Origin: CAZOBJ01 sp964577825
GTDB lineage: Bacteria; Planctomycetota; SZUA-567; JAFGNG01
Length of the DNA: 15,601 nucleotides
NCBI GenBank assembly: GCA_964577825.1
Contig: CAZOBJ010000075.1
Span: 1 to 15,601, forward strand
Direction of reading: 5' to 3'
A program made the position numbers and the translations under genes. The notes under the pieces were generated by a model, which saw nothing but the letters and a program-made list of their open reading frames with translations, did no database searches and was not told the DNA's origin. Shown piece by piece: positions 7,618-14,678 of the stretch (positions are counted from its first letter, which is position 1; the number at the start of each line of letters is the position of its first letter).

Positions 7618-8652
7618 CTACAGGTCCAGGTCGATCGTCGCGGCGCGGCCCGAGTCGGCGGACCGGTACAGGGCGTCCAGGATCGCCTGGATCGCGTACC
7701 CCTCGCGCGACGGCGCGGGCGACGGACCGCCGTTGGCGATCCAGTCCAGGAACACGCGGTTCTGGATCGCGAAGTAGGACCGCTCGGGCAACAGCAGCGT
7801 CTCTGCGGCCAGGTACCCCGCGTCCTCGGTGTGCAGCACCGCGCCCGGACCCGCCATCACGAATCGGCCCCGGGTGCCGTGCAGCTCGATCGTCTTGCAC
7901 AGCCGGGCCTGGCAGTGCGCGCGGGCGTTGAAGAGGAGCGCGAGCGTCGCCCCGGTCTCGAACCGGACCGTGCCCGCGGCCAGGTCCTCGACGTCCCCGT
8001 CTGTAGCCTCTGCATCTCGGAACATGGTCCCCAGGGCCGCGACCGGCTTGGGGAACCCGATCGCGTACAGGACCTGGTCGATCATGTGCGGGCCCAGGTT
8101 GATGAGAACGCCTCCGCCGGACTGTTCCTTCACATTGAACCACGACCCGGTCCGGTCGGCCGGACCGCCGTCGGCCACGGCCACGCGGCGGCGCAGGTCC
8201 TCCACGCGGCAGGACTCGATCTCCCCCAGCCGCCCGGTCGCGACCAGGTCCTTCATGACATACGTCTCCGGCCGGTACCGGCAGCAGAAGCCCATCATGA
8301 TCTGCTTGCCCGTCTCGGCCTCGGCGTCCAGGATCGTGCGGCACTGCGCGAGCGTCGTGGCCATGGGCTTCTCGAGCAGTACGTCGGCGCCCGCGCGCAG
8401 CGCGTCGCAGGCGAGCGGGGCGTGCAGCCGGTTCGGCGTGCTCACGCACACGCCCGCGGGCGCCGTCTCTTCGAGCATCTCCCGGTGGTCGGCATACAGG
8501 CAGGCGAGGCCGGTCTCTCTCCCGGCAGACTCCAGGGCCTCGGGGCTCGGATCGGCGATCCCCACGACCTCGGCCCCGGCGTCGAGAAAGCGCTTGAGGT
8601 GCTGCGTGCCGTTCTTCCCCAGCCCGATCACGGCCAGCCGCGGTGGAGCCAT
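7618..8652 (-). CDS. Gfo/Idh/MocA family NAD(P)-dependent sugar oxidoreductase 1
   Basis: A 344-residue protein with the full family layout. The N-terminal Rossmann fold has GLGKNG at 10-15 and an acidic strand end at GIADPS. The conserved LLEKPMA is at 92-98 (Lys95 typical of the active site), and GFCCRYRPE at 121-129 follows. The C-terminal alpha/beta domain carries GGGVLINLGPHMIDQ (179-193), with His189 and Asp192 in the catalytic positions. Family members oxidise or reduce hydroxyls of sugars, inositols and their 3-keto derivatives; the substrate here is not deducible. The ATG at 8652 has a GGAAGGGA site 6 nt upstream. It is the first gene of a two-gene unit with the PIG-L gene. Its own consensus-like promoter and an inverted repeat lie in the 291-bp gap upstream. 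Confidence 0.92.
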   Translation of the reverse strand: MAPPRLAVIGLGKNGTQHLKRFLDAGAEVVGIADPSPEALESAGRETGLACLYADHREMLEETAPAGVCVSTPNRLHAPLACDALRAGADVLLEKPMATTLAQCRTILDAEAETGKQIMMGFCCRYRPETYVMKDLVATGRLGEIESCRVEDLRRRVAVADGGPADRTGSWFNVKEQSGGGVLINLGPHMIDQVLYAIGFPKPVAALGTMFRDAEATDGDVEDLAAGTVRFETGATLALLFNARAHCQARLCKTIELHGTRGRFVMAGPGAVLHTEDAGYLAAETLLLPERSYFAIQNRVFLDWIANGGPSPAPSREGYAIQAILDALYRSADSGRAATIDLDL

Positions 8653-8701
8653 GGCGAGTCCCTTCCGTGCCCCAAACTACGCGCCGGAGTCTGTGGAAAG
8701 A

Positions 8702-8742
8702 CCGCGCGCCAAACAGCTGCGTCATGCGCCTATGGCGCGCGG
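8702..8742. promoter_or_regulatory. Perfect 10-bp inverted repeat at the predicted start of the oxidoreductase 1 transcript
   Basis: CCGCGCGCCA (8702-8711) and its exact reverse complement TGGCGCGCGG (8733-8742) are separated by 21 bp. The arm nearest the promoter ends 2 bp from the predicted -10 box and covers the expected transcription start. It could be a two-site operator for a repressor or a strong hairpin in the 5' leader. No Rho-independent terminator T-run follows it in the direction of transcription. Confidence 0.5.
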
Positions 8743-8744
8743 CC

Positions 8745-8773
8745 ACTGTAGGCGGGGCGTTTGGCCCTGTCAA
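8745..8773 (-). promoter_or_regulatory. Predicted strong sigma70-like promoter of the oxidoreductase 1-deacetylase operon
   Basis: On the minus strand there is a perfect -35 TTGACA (8768-8773), an optimal 17-bp spacer and TACAGT (8745-8750; 4 of 6). Transcription would start near 8738, about 86 nt before the ATG at 8652. This is the best -35 box in the window. Confidence 0.6.
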
Positions 8774-8830
8774 TAGGACCGCGGGAGGCGCATGCCGCGC
8801 ATATCGCACAGCAGGTTGCGGGCGGCCTCG

Positions 8831-8942
8831 CCCCATGCGCAGCGGTCGCCCCTCGTTCGACTGATGCCCCGCCCCTCAATCGGACCCGCCGGCCTCGGCC
8901 TGCACTCGGCAGAAGCCCGCCTCCAGGGGGCCGACCGCGAGC
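8831..8942. repeat. Copy A of a duplicated gene end (partner at 11757-11869)
   Basis: Positions 8871-8942 align without gaps to 11798-11869, with about 65 of 72 bases identical by hand count. An identical 18-mer (8831-8848 and 11757-11774) lies at the far end, beyond a diverged stretch of 22 versus 23 bp. In copy B this sequence is the 3' end and downstream flank of the glycoside hydrolase-like gene. Here it starts exactly at the stop codon of the enolase-family gene. Confidence 0.8.
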
Positions 8943-8944
8943 AT
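8876..8944 (-). pseudogene. 22-codon relic of the C-terminus of the 11803-13836 gene
   Basis: A mini-frame on the minus strand reads M-LAVGPLEAGFCRVQAEAGG-SD. It matches the last residues of the protein encoded at 11803-13836 (LAVGPLEVGTCRVQAEAGG then SG). Its ATG (8942-8944) overlaps the TGA of the enolase-family gene as TGATG, so it could in principle be translated by coupling. The rest of a parent gene is absent. I read it as the leftover end of a paralogue or a recombination scar, not a functional gene. Confidence 0.65.
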
Positions 8945-10347
8945 CAGTCCAGGGGCTTCGCCGCCCGGGGGAGCGTCCGGGCGATCCGGTCGAGGCCATA
9001 GCCGAACCCCGGCCCCTCCAGCGTGTCGAGCCGCACGCGGCCGCCCCTGCGGCGGTACAGGCCGGGGTGGACCTCCTCCTCCGGGCCCGAGGCATCGGGC
9101 ACGTACTGGGGGCCGTTCGCTTCCACGCCCATGAGGGTGTCCGCGTGCGCGGCCAGGGTTACGTGCGGCACCTGCGCGAGCATGCTGTTGGTGAGGTCCT
9201 GCACCATGAGGGCCATGCCGTGGGCCCGCGCCCAGGCGAGCGACAACAGCGCGCCGGTCTGGGTCTTGCAGGTCTTGAGCGCCACGCCCGTCCACCCGAG
9301 CGACCGCCCCAGCCGCACGAGTCGCCAATCGTGCGCGCTTTCGTCGAGGAACAGGGGTTTGCGTTCGCTCACCGCGTGGACGTCCAGGGGGTTCGCTTCG
9401 AGGTCGTACGGAAAGGGCTGTTCCGCGTACAGGATGCGCTCGAAGGTGCCGCGGTCGTCGCCGGCAAGCCGGTCAAGGATAGCGCACACGTACCCGGGAT
9501 CGGTCACCATGCAGTTGAAGTCCGCACAGAGGAACTCCACGCCGTGGCGCAGGCCCACCGCGCCCACACGGTGCAGGCGCTCGAAGTCCCAGTCCGCGTC
9601 CGTGCCGCGCAGCTTCACCTTGAGGCAGCGAAGCCCATCGCGCGCGATCCACCCCGCGAGCGTTACGGGCAGGCCGTCGTCCGGTTCGGCGCCCGTGCGG
9701 TCCCCGTCCTCGAGTGGATCGAGTCCTCCCACGAGGTGCCAGGCGGTCAGCGTGTCCGGCCGGGGGTAGCGCAGGAAGTCGGCCGGATACCGCCCCGCAA
9801 ACGAGACGCCCGAGTCCGCGGCCGGCTCCAGGAAGGACGAAAGGTCGCTTTCGAGGAAGGGCGGCTTGTAGGTTGCGAACACCGGCAGGCCGTGGAGCAT
9901 GCCGTAGGCGTCGTGGAGCGCGATGTCGAAGGCCGAGAGGCAGACGAGCCCGGCAAGAAGCGGCATGGGCTCTGCCGGGGCTCGTTCGCGATTGGCGTCG
10001 GCCAACAGCGCGGGAAGCCGGTCTTCGATCAGATGCTGGCCGATGGCCATGGCATGGCCGGACACGGCCTGCGCGGGCAGGCGCTCGGCGAGGCGGACGC
10101 AGAAGCGTTCGAGCGCGGCTTCGCGGTCCTCATAGTTCAGTGCGCAGGGCCAGGCCCAGGCGGCCGAGAGCGGCGTCTCGCCCCATCCGACGGCCGTGCG
10201 GCCGCCCGCGCCCCCGACGCGCACCGCGGCCCGCGCGCTGGTGAGGTGCGTGATGGCTTCGTTGCCGAACTTGAGCGGGTTGCGAAGCGGTACGGGCAGG
10301 AACCAGAGGCCGCAAGCCTCGATCGTCACGTCGTGCGGGTTCGCCAC
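8944..10347 (-). CDS. Mandelate racemase/muconate lactonizing enzyme family protein (enolase superfamily)
   Basis: A 467-residue protein counted from GTG 10347, preceded by AGAGGA with 9 nt spacing. An alternative TTG at 10383 lacks a good ribosome site. The enolase-superfamily active site is visible: the Lys-x-Lys acid/base motif in LKVKLRG (Lys243, Lys245), metal ligands Asp276 (CADFN), Glu309 (AEQPF) and Asp335/Glu336 (LFLDES), and Lys358 in VALKTCKTQTG at the seventh to eighth strand. Members abstract a proton alpha to a carboxylate, giving racemisation, dehydration or cycloisomerisation; sugar acid dehydratases are a common theme. It is longer than typical members (about 360-400), with extra sequence around residues 160-235 between the capping domain and the barrel. 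It follows oxidoreductase 2 by 58 bp, so one transcript is likely. The substrate is unknown. Confidence 0.88.
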   Translation of the reverse strand: MANPHDVTIEACGLWFLPVPLRNPLKFGNEAITHLTSARAAVRVGGAGGRTAVGWGETPLSAAWAWPCALNYEDREAALERFCVRLAERLPAQAVSGHAMAIGQHLIEDRLPALLADANRERAPAEPMPLLAGLVCLSAFDIALHDAYGMLHGLPVFATYKPPFLESDLSSFLEPAADSGVSFAGRYPADFLRYPRPDTLTAWHLVGGLDPLEDGDRTGAEPDDGLPVTLAGWIARDGLRCLKVKLRGTDADWDFERLHRVGAVGLRHGVEFLCADFNCMVTDPGYVCAILDRLAGDDRGTFERILYAEQPFPYDLEANPLDVHAVSERKPLFLDESAHDWRLVRLGRSLGWTGVALKTCKTQTGALLSLAWARAHGMALMVQDLTNSMLAQVPHVTLAAHADTLMGVEANGPQYVPDASGPEEEVHPGLYRRRGGRVRLDTLEGPGFGYGLDRIARTLPRAAKPLD

Positions 10348-10405
10348 TTCGGGGAATCCTCTGACCGGATGGGGTTCGCCCAAGGCTCGAGGCGCAGGCC
10401 TGACC

Positions 10406-11518
10406 TTATGCCTTCAGGCCGTATTCCTCAGGCCGGATCGCGACGGGCGCGCGGGTGCGGATCGACTCGTAGGCCTTGAGGGCGCATACCGTGGCGCGCG
10501 CCCCGTCGATCGCGCTCATGCCGTAGGGCGCGCCAGAGACCACGGCCTCGGCAAAGGCGCGGATCGCTCTGTCGTGGCCATGGTCTGTGGCGGGGAAAGG
10601 GAGGTGGTTGGCCGCGTGCGGCCCCGTGAGGTCCTCTGCGGGTCGGGCCGCGAACCTCGCGCGGTAGAAGCCGGTCATGTTGTCCTGCTCGAGAGCGGGG
10701 CCCCGTGCGGGCCTGGGCGGATAGGTGCGCAGGAAGTTCTCGCCCGGGCCGTCGAAGCGCATCTCGAAGAGGCTGTCCATCACCAGGGTGCGGTGGTCGC
10801 AGAAGACCTCCATGCATTCCTTGGGGTAGCAGAGCCCGCCCTTGCCCCCGCAGAGGAGCACGGCGGTGCTCTCGTCCGACAGGGTGAGGATGACCGCGTT
10901 GTCGGTCTCGAGCGGGCCCACGGCATAGACCTCCACGGGCTCGGCCTCCAGAAACCACGCGATGAGGTCGAAGATGTGGCAGCCCTCGGCCAGGAGGTGC
11001 CCGCCGCCGTCCGCGAGGTCGAAGACGTATTCCGGCCGGATGCGGTGGTCGTCCACGATGCGGTAGAGGAGGTTCGCCGGGCCGCTCTTGTACCCGTGGA
11101 ACCGCGCCTTGGCCGCCTTCATGATCGGCGCATAGCGGCGGTTGAAGCCCACGCCCACCTGGATGTCCGCGCCGGAGACGGCTTCGAGCACGGCGCGCGT
11201 CTCGTCCAGGGTGTGGGTCATGGGCTTTTCGACGTAGATATGTTTGCCGTGTTGCGCAGCCTGGATCACGAAGCGTGCGTGCTCTCGGCCGCGCGTACCC
11301 ACAACCACCGCGTCGATGTCGGGATCGTCGAACACCGTGTCCGCGTTCGTCGTGGTGCGTAGGGGCGAGAACTCCTCGGCGCGCTTGTCGAGAAGCGCTT
11401 CGTCGAGATCGCACAGCGTGTGGATGCGGATCGCGGGGTTCGCGGCCATGTTGGGCAGATGCTTGCGCGCCATGAAAACGCCCACGCCGATGGCCGCGAT
11501 GTTGACGACCTTTCCCAT
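10406..11518 (-). CDS. Gfo/Idh/MocA family NAD(P)-dependent sugar oxidoreductase 2
   Basis: A 370-residue protein. The ATG at 11518 is chosen because TGGAGG lies 8 nt upstream; an in-frame TTG at 11533 lies beside that site and is unlikely. Motifs: dinucleotide loop IGVGVFMA at 10-17, VVVGTRGREHA at 71-81, YVEKPMTHT at 95-103 (Lys98), GFNRRYAP at 114-121, and GGGHLLAEGCHIFDLIAW at 161-178 with His171 and Asp174 as the likely catalytic pair. The C-terminal region is longer than in oxidoreductase 1, and the two proteins are clearly different subfamilies. The function is oxidation or reduction of a sugar or cyclitol; the substrate is not deducible. It leads a two-gene unit with the enolase-family gene. 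The 284 bp upstream hold a weak promoter and duplicated downstream flank of the next gene. Confidence 0.92.
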   Translation of the reverse strand: MGKVVNIAAIGVGVFMARKHLPNMAANPAIRIHTLCDLDEALLDKRAEEFSPLRTTTNADTVFDDPDIDAVVVGTRGREHARFVIQAAQHGKHIYVEKPMTHTLDETRAVLEAVSGADIQVGVGFNRRYAPIMKAAKARFHGYKSGPANLLYRIVDDHRIRPEYVFDLADGGGHLLAEGCHIFDLIAWFLEAEPVEVYAVGPLETDNAVILTLSDESTAVLLCGGKGGLCYPKECMEVFCDHRTLVMDSLFEMRFDGPGENFLRTYPPRPARGPALEQDNMTGFYRARFAARPAEDLTGPHAANHLPFPATDHGHDRAIRAFAEAVVSGAPYGMSAIDGARATVCALKAYESIRTRAPVAIRPEEYGLKA

Positions 11519-11546
11519 GTGTCGCGCCTCCAAAGGGGATGGCCTA

Positions 11547-11574
11547 CTTGTACAGGGGACTGCGATAATTGCAA
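11547..11574 (-). promoter_or_regulatory. Possible promoter of oxidoreductase 2
   Basis: TTGCAA (11569-11574), a 16-bp spacer and TACAAG (11547-11552) on the minus strand, about 28 nt before the ATG at 11518. It is weaker than the other predicted promoters, and read-through from the upstream gene is equally possible. Confidence 0.3.
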
Positions 11575-11756
11575 GCGGTCATCGGGGATTCCTGCGAGGC
11601 GCACACGCCCCGCACCGCGCGGAGACTGCCGATTCGCGTATTTGCGTCCGCTCGACGCTTGTCCTTCAGCCCGTGCCGCGCATAGGGGGACTGGGTGCTG
11701 CCCAACGTTCCCATGCGACCGCGCTCGGGCCTTGCCGCGTCTTGCCGTGACCCCGG

Positions 11757-11869
11757 CCCCATGCGCAGCGGTCGGCAGCGACCTCACCCGAACGCTCGCC
11801 CCTCAACCGGACCCGCCGGCCTCGGCCTGGACCCGGCAGGTGCCCACCTCCAGGGGCCCGACCGCGAGC
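11757..11869. repeat. Copy B of the duplicated gene end (partner at 8831-8942)
   Basis: This copy spans the last 22 codons and about 46 bp of downstream flank of the glycoside hydrolase-like gene. It is probably the parental arrangement, because here the sequence is in frame with a complete gene. Confidence 0.8.
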
Positions 11870-13836
11870 TCCCCGCTCAGGGAGAGGGTCAGGTCCGCAC
11901 CGTGTCTGTGGTAGTGGCGCCCCTCGTCCAGGTCGCACCATTCGTCGTCCTCGTCGTACCGGCTCACGCGCAGCGCGCCCCGGGCCGGGACGCGCAGGTG
12001 CAGCGACCGGCCCGTGGACGGCTCCAGGCCCACGTTGACCACGCTCGCCAGGCGGGAGAACGACCCGCCGCCCGGCGCGCAGTCGGTCACGAGCGGCACC
12101 AGGTCCGCGCCCTCGGTCCACGCGGGCAGGGCGTCGTCGTAGAGCCATGTGAGCAGGTTGCGCACCAGGGTCTGGCGCATCCGGTTGAGGATGAAGGGCC
12201 TCTCGGTCAGCGCGTAGGGCAAGAGCACGAGCCGCCTGCCCATGCGCGTGCCGGCCAGCACGCCGTCGCTGACCTGCTCGCCGGCCAGGTTGTGGAAGGT
12301 GGTCTCCGCATGCAGGTCGTCGGCCGCACAGAACAGGGCGCGCTTCACGTTCCATCGTCCCAGGGTGGGCGTGCCTCCGGGCGGAAGGTCCTGGGCCAAC
12401 GACCCCGCACAGGGCCGTTCGTGCACGGCCGCGCCGTGCGCGAGCCGCTCGCCCAGGGTCGCGCCCAGCCGCGCGCCCATGCCCAGGTCCGCGAAGTGGG
12501 CCACCGCGTCCGCGTCGAGCAACGCGCTCCCCCCGGCCAGGATCGCCTCTGCGTCTTCGCGCTCCAGGGGCGCCGACTCGCCGGTGAGCACGGTGACCGG
12601 GCTCTCGGTGAACGTGGCGGGCAGGCCCAGGCGCCACAGCACGGGCGCCGCGCGCGAGCCGTACCACGCGGTCTCGGACTGGCGCCGCAAGAGCCCCATT
12701 CCCTCGTTGAACTTCACGCCCGCGCCCACCAGCTTGGCCTCGTCCGGGATGGACTGCGCCAGGCCCTCGTGCGCGTGCAGGGCGCGGCGCAGCACGGGCA
12801 CGCTCTCGTGCTCCGGGTTGACCGGCGCGCCGATGAACGGAAACGCGTACAGGGACAGCCCGCGGATCCCGGCCAGCACGTGCACCCGGGTCTTGGCGCC
12901 GAAGACCACGCGCGAGCTCATGCACCACGGCGTGTGGGGGAACCAGTCGATCTCGGCCTCGATCTCCGTGTCGGGCCGCAGCCGGCTCTTCTGAAACAGG
13001 ACGTCGGCCAGGCCGTACAGGAACTCCCTGCGGTCGGCGTCCGTGTACCAGCCGAAGGACGTCCGCGCCACGGGGCGGTGGCCTCCGGCGAACGCATCCA
13101 CGAGCTCGCGCACGTCCCGCAGGTCCGCCGCCGCGATGCCGGAGAACGTCACGTTCAGCCCCACGCGCACCTCCGGGGCGACTTCGTGCACGCAGGTTCG
13201 GATCCATTCGGCCGTGTCCACCAGGGTCTGCTTCTTGAACCGCATGTATGCGGTCTTGAGCTCGTTCATCCCGCGCGCCTGGCAGGCCTCGCGGATCGAG
13301 TCGAACGTCTCGCTCGCGCCGGTGGCCGCGTTGAACGCGTCGATATGCAGGTCGCAGAAGCAGTAGGTCCCCCCGCCGTGATACCCGTAGCGGAAGTTGT
13401 CGGTAATCATCATGCAGGTCGGCCGCGCCTGGGCGAGCATGGCGTAGTACTTGCGCCCGTACTCGCGCAGCCCGGGGTCCAACAGGCAGGCGTAGTCCGG
13501 CGCCACCCGGCCCGTGACGTCCTTCATGCCGCGCGCGCGGAACGCCCCGGCGTCCGGGTCCCTGGACTCGTACTTCGACCGATAGACGAACCAGGACGCG
13601 TTGAACCGGGTGCGAATGCCCCGGTCCTTCAGGTCCGCGACCAGGTCCTTGAGGAACTCGGCGCGCGCGGGCATCCTCTCCGGCGGCGGGAACCCGGGCT
13701 CGGTCCCGTAGAACGCGGGCACGACCTGGACCTCGTCGATCTCCAGCTCCCGGCACCAGGCGACCACGTCGTCGCGCTTGCGGTCCGTGTCCAGGCGATT
13801 GAGGAATATCCGGGGCATGGGGTGGATCGCGCGCAT
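11803..13836 (-). CDS. Cytoplasmic TIM-barrel glycoside hydrolase-like protein
   Basis: 677 residues from ATG 13836, preceded by AAAGGAG with 8 nt spacing; this favours it over an upstream in-frame ATG at 13881. No signal peptide is visible. The N-terminal about 350 residues look like a TIM barrel: first strand PRIFLNRLD, VQVVPAFYGTE at 36-46, FNASWF near 78, ITDNFRYGYHGGG at 144-156 followed by YCFCDLH, GLNVTFSG at 226, and AEIDWFPHTPW at 294-304. The Asp-x-Phe-Arg...Cys-Phe-Cys pattern resembles one I recall in uncharacterised glycoside hydrolase-like barrels. Asp146 and Glu295 are candidate catalytic acids (inference). About 405-530 suggests a class I amidotransferase-like/beta-galactosidase trimerisation-type domain (TVLTGESAPLEREDAEAILAGG region), then a small C-terminal beta domain. 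The last 22 codons are duplicated at 8876-8944. Exact family and substrate are unknown. Confidence 0.8.
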   Translation of the reverse strand: MRAIHPMPRIFLNRLDTDRKRDDVVAWCRELEIDEVQVVPAFYGTEPGFPPPERMPARAEFLKDLVADLKDRGIRTRFNASWFVYRSKYESRDPDAGAFRARGMKDVTGRVAPDYACLLDPGLREYGRKYYAMLAQARPTCMMITDNFRYGYHGGGTYCFCDLHIDAFNAATGASETFDSIREACQARGMNELKTAYMRFKKQTLVDTAEWIRTCVHEVAPEVRVGLNVTFSGIAAADLRDVRELVDAFAGGHRPVARTSFGWYTDADRREFLYGLADVLFQKSRLRPDTEIEAEIDWFPHTPWCMSSRVVFGAKTRVHVLAGIRGLSLYAFPFIGAPVNPEHESVPVLRRALHAHEGLAQSIPDEAKLVGAGVKFNEGMGLLRRQSETAWYGSRAAPVLWRLGLPATFTESPVTVLTGESAPLEREDAEAILAGGSALLDADAVAHFADLGMGARLGATLGERLAHGAAVHERPCAGSLAQDLPPGGTPTLGRWNVKRALFCAADDLHAETTFHNLAGEQVSDGVLAGTRMGRRLVLLPYALTERPFILNRMRQTLVRNLLTWLYDDALPAWTEGADLVPLVTDCAPGGGSFSRLASVVNVGLEPSTGRSLHLRVPARGALRVSRYDEDDEWCDLDEGRHYHRHGADLTLSLSGELAVGPLEVGTCRVQAEAGGSG

Positions 13837-13922
13837 GCGCACGGCTCCTTTCCGGCTGGGCCCGGGTGTGCGGGCCGACAAGGGGACGGCGAGACGGGAC
13901 GCCCGCCCCGCCGTGGAGGCCC

Positions 13923-13951
13923 AGTAGACCAGGGGCGCGCATGACCGTCAA
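13923..13951 (-). promoter_or_regulatory. Predicted sigma70-like promoter of the glycoside hydrolase-like gene
   Basis: TTGACG (13946-13951), a 17-bp spacer and TCTACT (13923-13928) on the minus strand. A start near 13916 gives an 80-nt leader. It has the same TTGAC/17-bp layout as the promoters at 1208-1236 and 8745-8773. Confidence 0.45.
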
Positions 13952-13979
13952 TGGAGCGCGCGAAGGGGGCGTTGCATGG

Positions 13980-14029
13980 GTCCGGCCCGGTGCTCTTCGT
14001 GCAGGGAGGCGGTGGGGGGCGGGCCGGAC
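13980..14029 (-). terminator. GC-rich inverted repeat directly after the HEAT-repeat gene
   Basis: GTCCGGCCCG (13980-13989) and its perfect reverse complement (14020-14029) flank a 30-bp loop, starting 1 bp after the stop codon at 14031-14033. It could end transcription of the RHS-associated module before the metabolic genes. No T-run follows, so intrinsic termination is uncertain. It may instead stabilise the mRNA end. Confidence 0.45.
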
Positions 14030-14030
14030 G

Positions 14031-14606
14031 CTACCGGGGCGGTGGCCAGTTGGAGCTTGCCGACGGCTCTACGTCTCCCGGGCGCCTCTCTTCTCGTGGG
14101 CAAAACAATCTTCGGGCCGTAGCGGAGACGTCTTCGCGCGCACACCAACCAGGGGCGATGTCATCGAGCGCTACGACGATACCACTCGCTGAGGACTTGC
14201 TCACTTCCCACCCCGCCGTTTCATTTAGGCCTTGGACGAGAGCAGGCACGGCCCTGCTGGCGCGGGGTCCAAACCTGCTCAGGCAGATCGCGGCCCAGTA
14301 CCGCACGTCGTCCAGATCATGCTCAAGGAGCTGTATCAGCTTGTCAATGATCGGATCGGGGCGTTCCATCGTGCCTTCCTCTACGCGTCTCTCGAGCTCG
14401 TCAGCCACTCTGATCATGCCGTCCATGCGAGCAGGCCCTCGCGCGGAGGATACTGCGGCGTCAATGAAGGTGACAACCTCCGCAGCAGACGCGCCCTCCA
14501 GGCGCTCACCCTCGCCAGACATGGGTGCCGCCCTCCAATATGCGTAGACGCCTATGACGCCCAACACGCTAGCTGCGGCAAGTGCCGCCAACAGCCGCCT
14601 CGACAT
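14031..14606 (-). CDS. Membrane-anchored HEAT-repeat protein, possible RHS-associated immunity factor
   Basis: 191 residues from ATG 14606, with AGGGAG 8 nt upstream. Residues 1-24 form a positively charged start and a hydrophobic helix (LLAALAAASVLGVIGVYAYW), with no clear signal peptidase site, so an inner-membrane anchor with the rest outside the cytoplasm is likely. Two helical repeats follow: about 40-78 (FIDAAVSSARGPARMDGMI) and a clear HEAT unit about 85-128 (PIIDKLIQLLEHDLDDVRYW, then AAICLSRFGPRASRAVPALV). The last 40 residues are basic and Pro-rich and look disordered. HEAT proteins act as binding scaffolds, and small ones occur beside RHS toxin genes. It lies 72 bp behind the four-helix membrane protein gene on the same strand. 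An immunity role is inference from position only. Confidence 0.75.
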   Translation of the reverse strand: MSRRLLAALAAASVLGVIGVYAYWRAAPMSGEGERLEGASAAEVVTFIDAAVSSARGPARMDGMIRVADELERRVEEGTMERPDPIIDKLIQLLEHDLDDVRYWAAICLSRFGPRASRAVPALVQGLNETAGWEVSKSSASGIVVALDDIAPGWCAREDVSATARRLFCPREERRPGDVEPSASSNWPPPR

Positions 14607-14646
14607 GACCCTGTCTCCCTATTGGGGATCGATCACCTGGTGCGTT

Positions 14647-14667
14647 GTCCGGTCGGCTCTCCCGGAC
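14647..14667. repeat. Small inverted repeat between the membrane protein and HEAT genes
   Basis: GTCCGG (14647-14652) and CCGGAC (14662-14667) form a 6-bp stem with a 9-bp loop just behind the stop codon at 14679. It might modulate read-through between the two genes, but a stem this short in GC-rich DNA could be chance. Confidence 0.25.
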
Positions 14668-14678
14668 GGCCCGCGGCG

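Noticed and set aside
10348..10383. TTG at 10383 as the start of the enolase-family gene
   Set aside because: No ribosome site nearby, whereas the GTG at 10347 has AGAGGA 9 nt upstream. Not excluded.
8761..10479. 572-codon plus-strand open frame
   Set aside because: Antisense to the enolase-superfamily gene, which shows a complete set of active-site residues.
8793..11684. Shared 11-mer TGCCGCGCATA at 8793-8803 and 11674-11684 as an extension of the duplicated gene end
   Set aside because: Distances to the rest of the duplication differ between copies and an 11-bp match in GC-rich DNA can be chance.
11695..13944. 749-codon plus-strand open frame
   Set aside because: Antisense shadow of the hydrolase-like gene, whose minus-strand product has barrel motifs and an AAAGGAG ribosome site.
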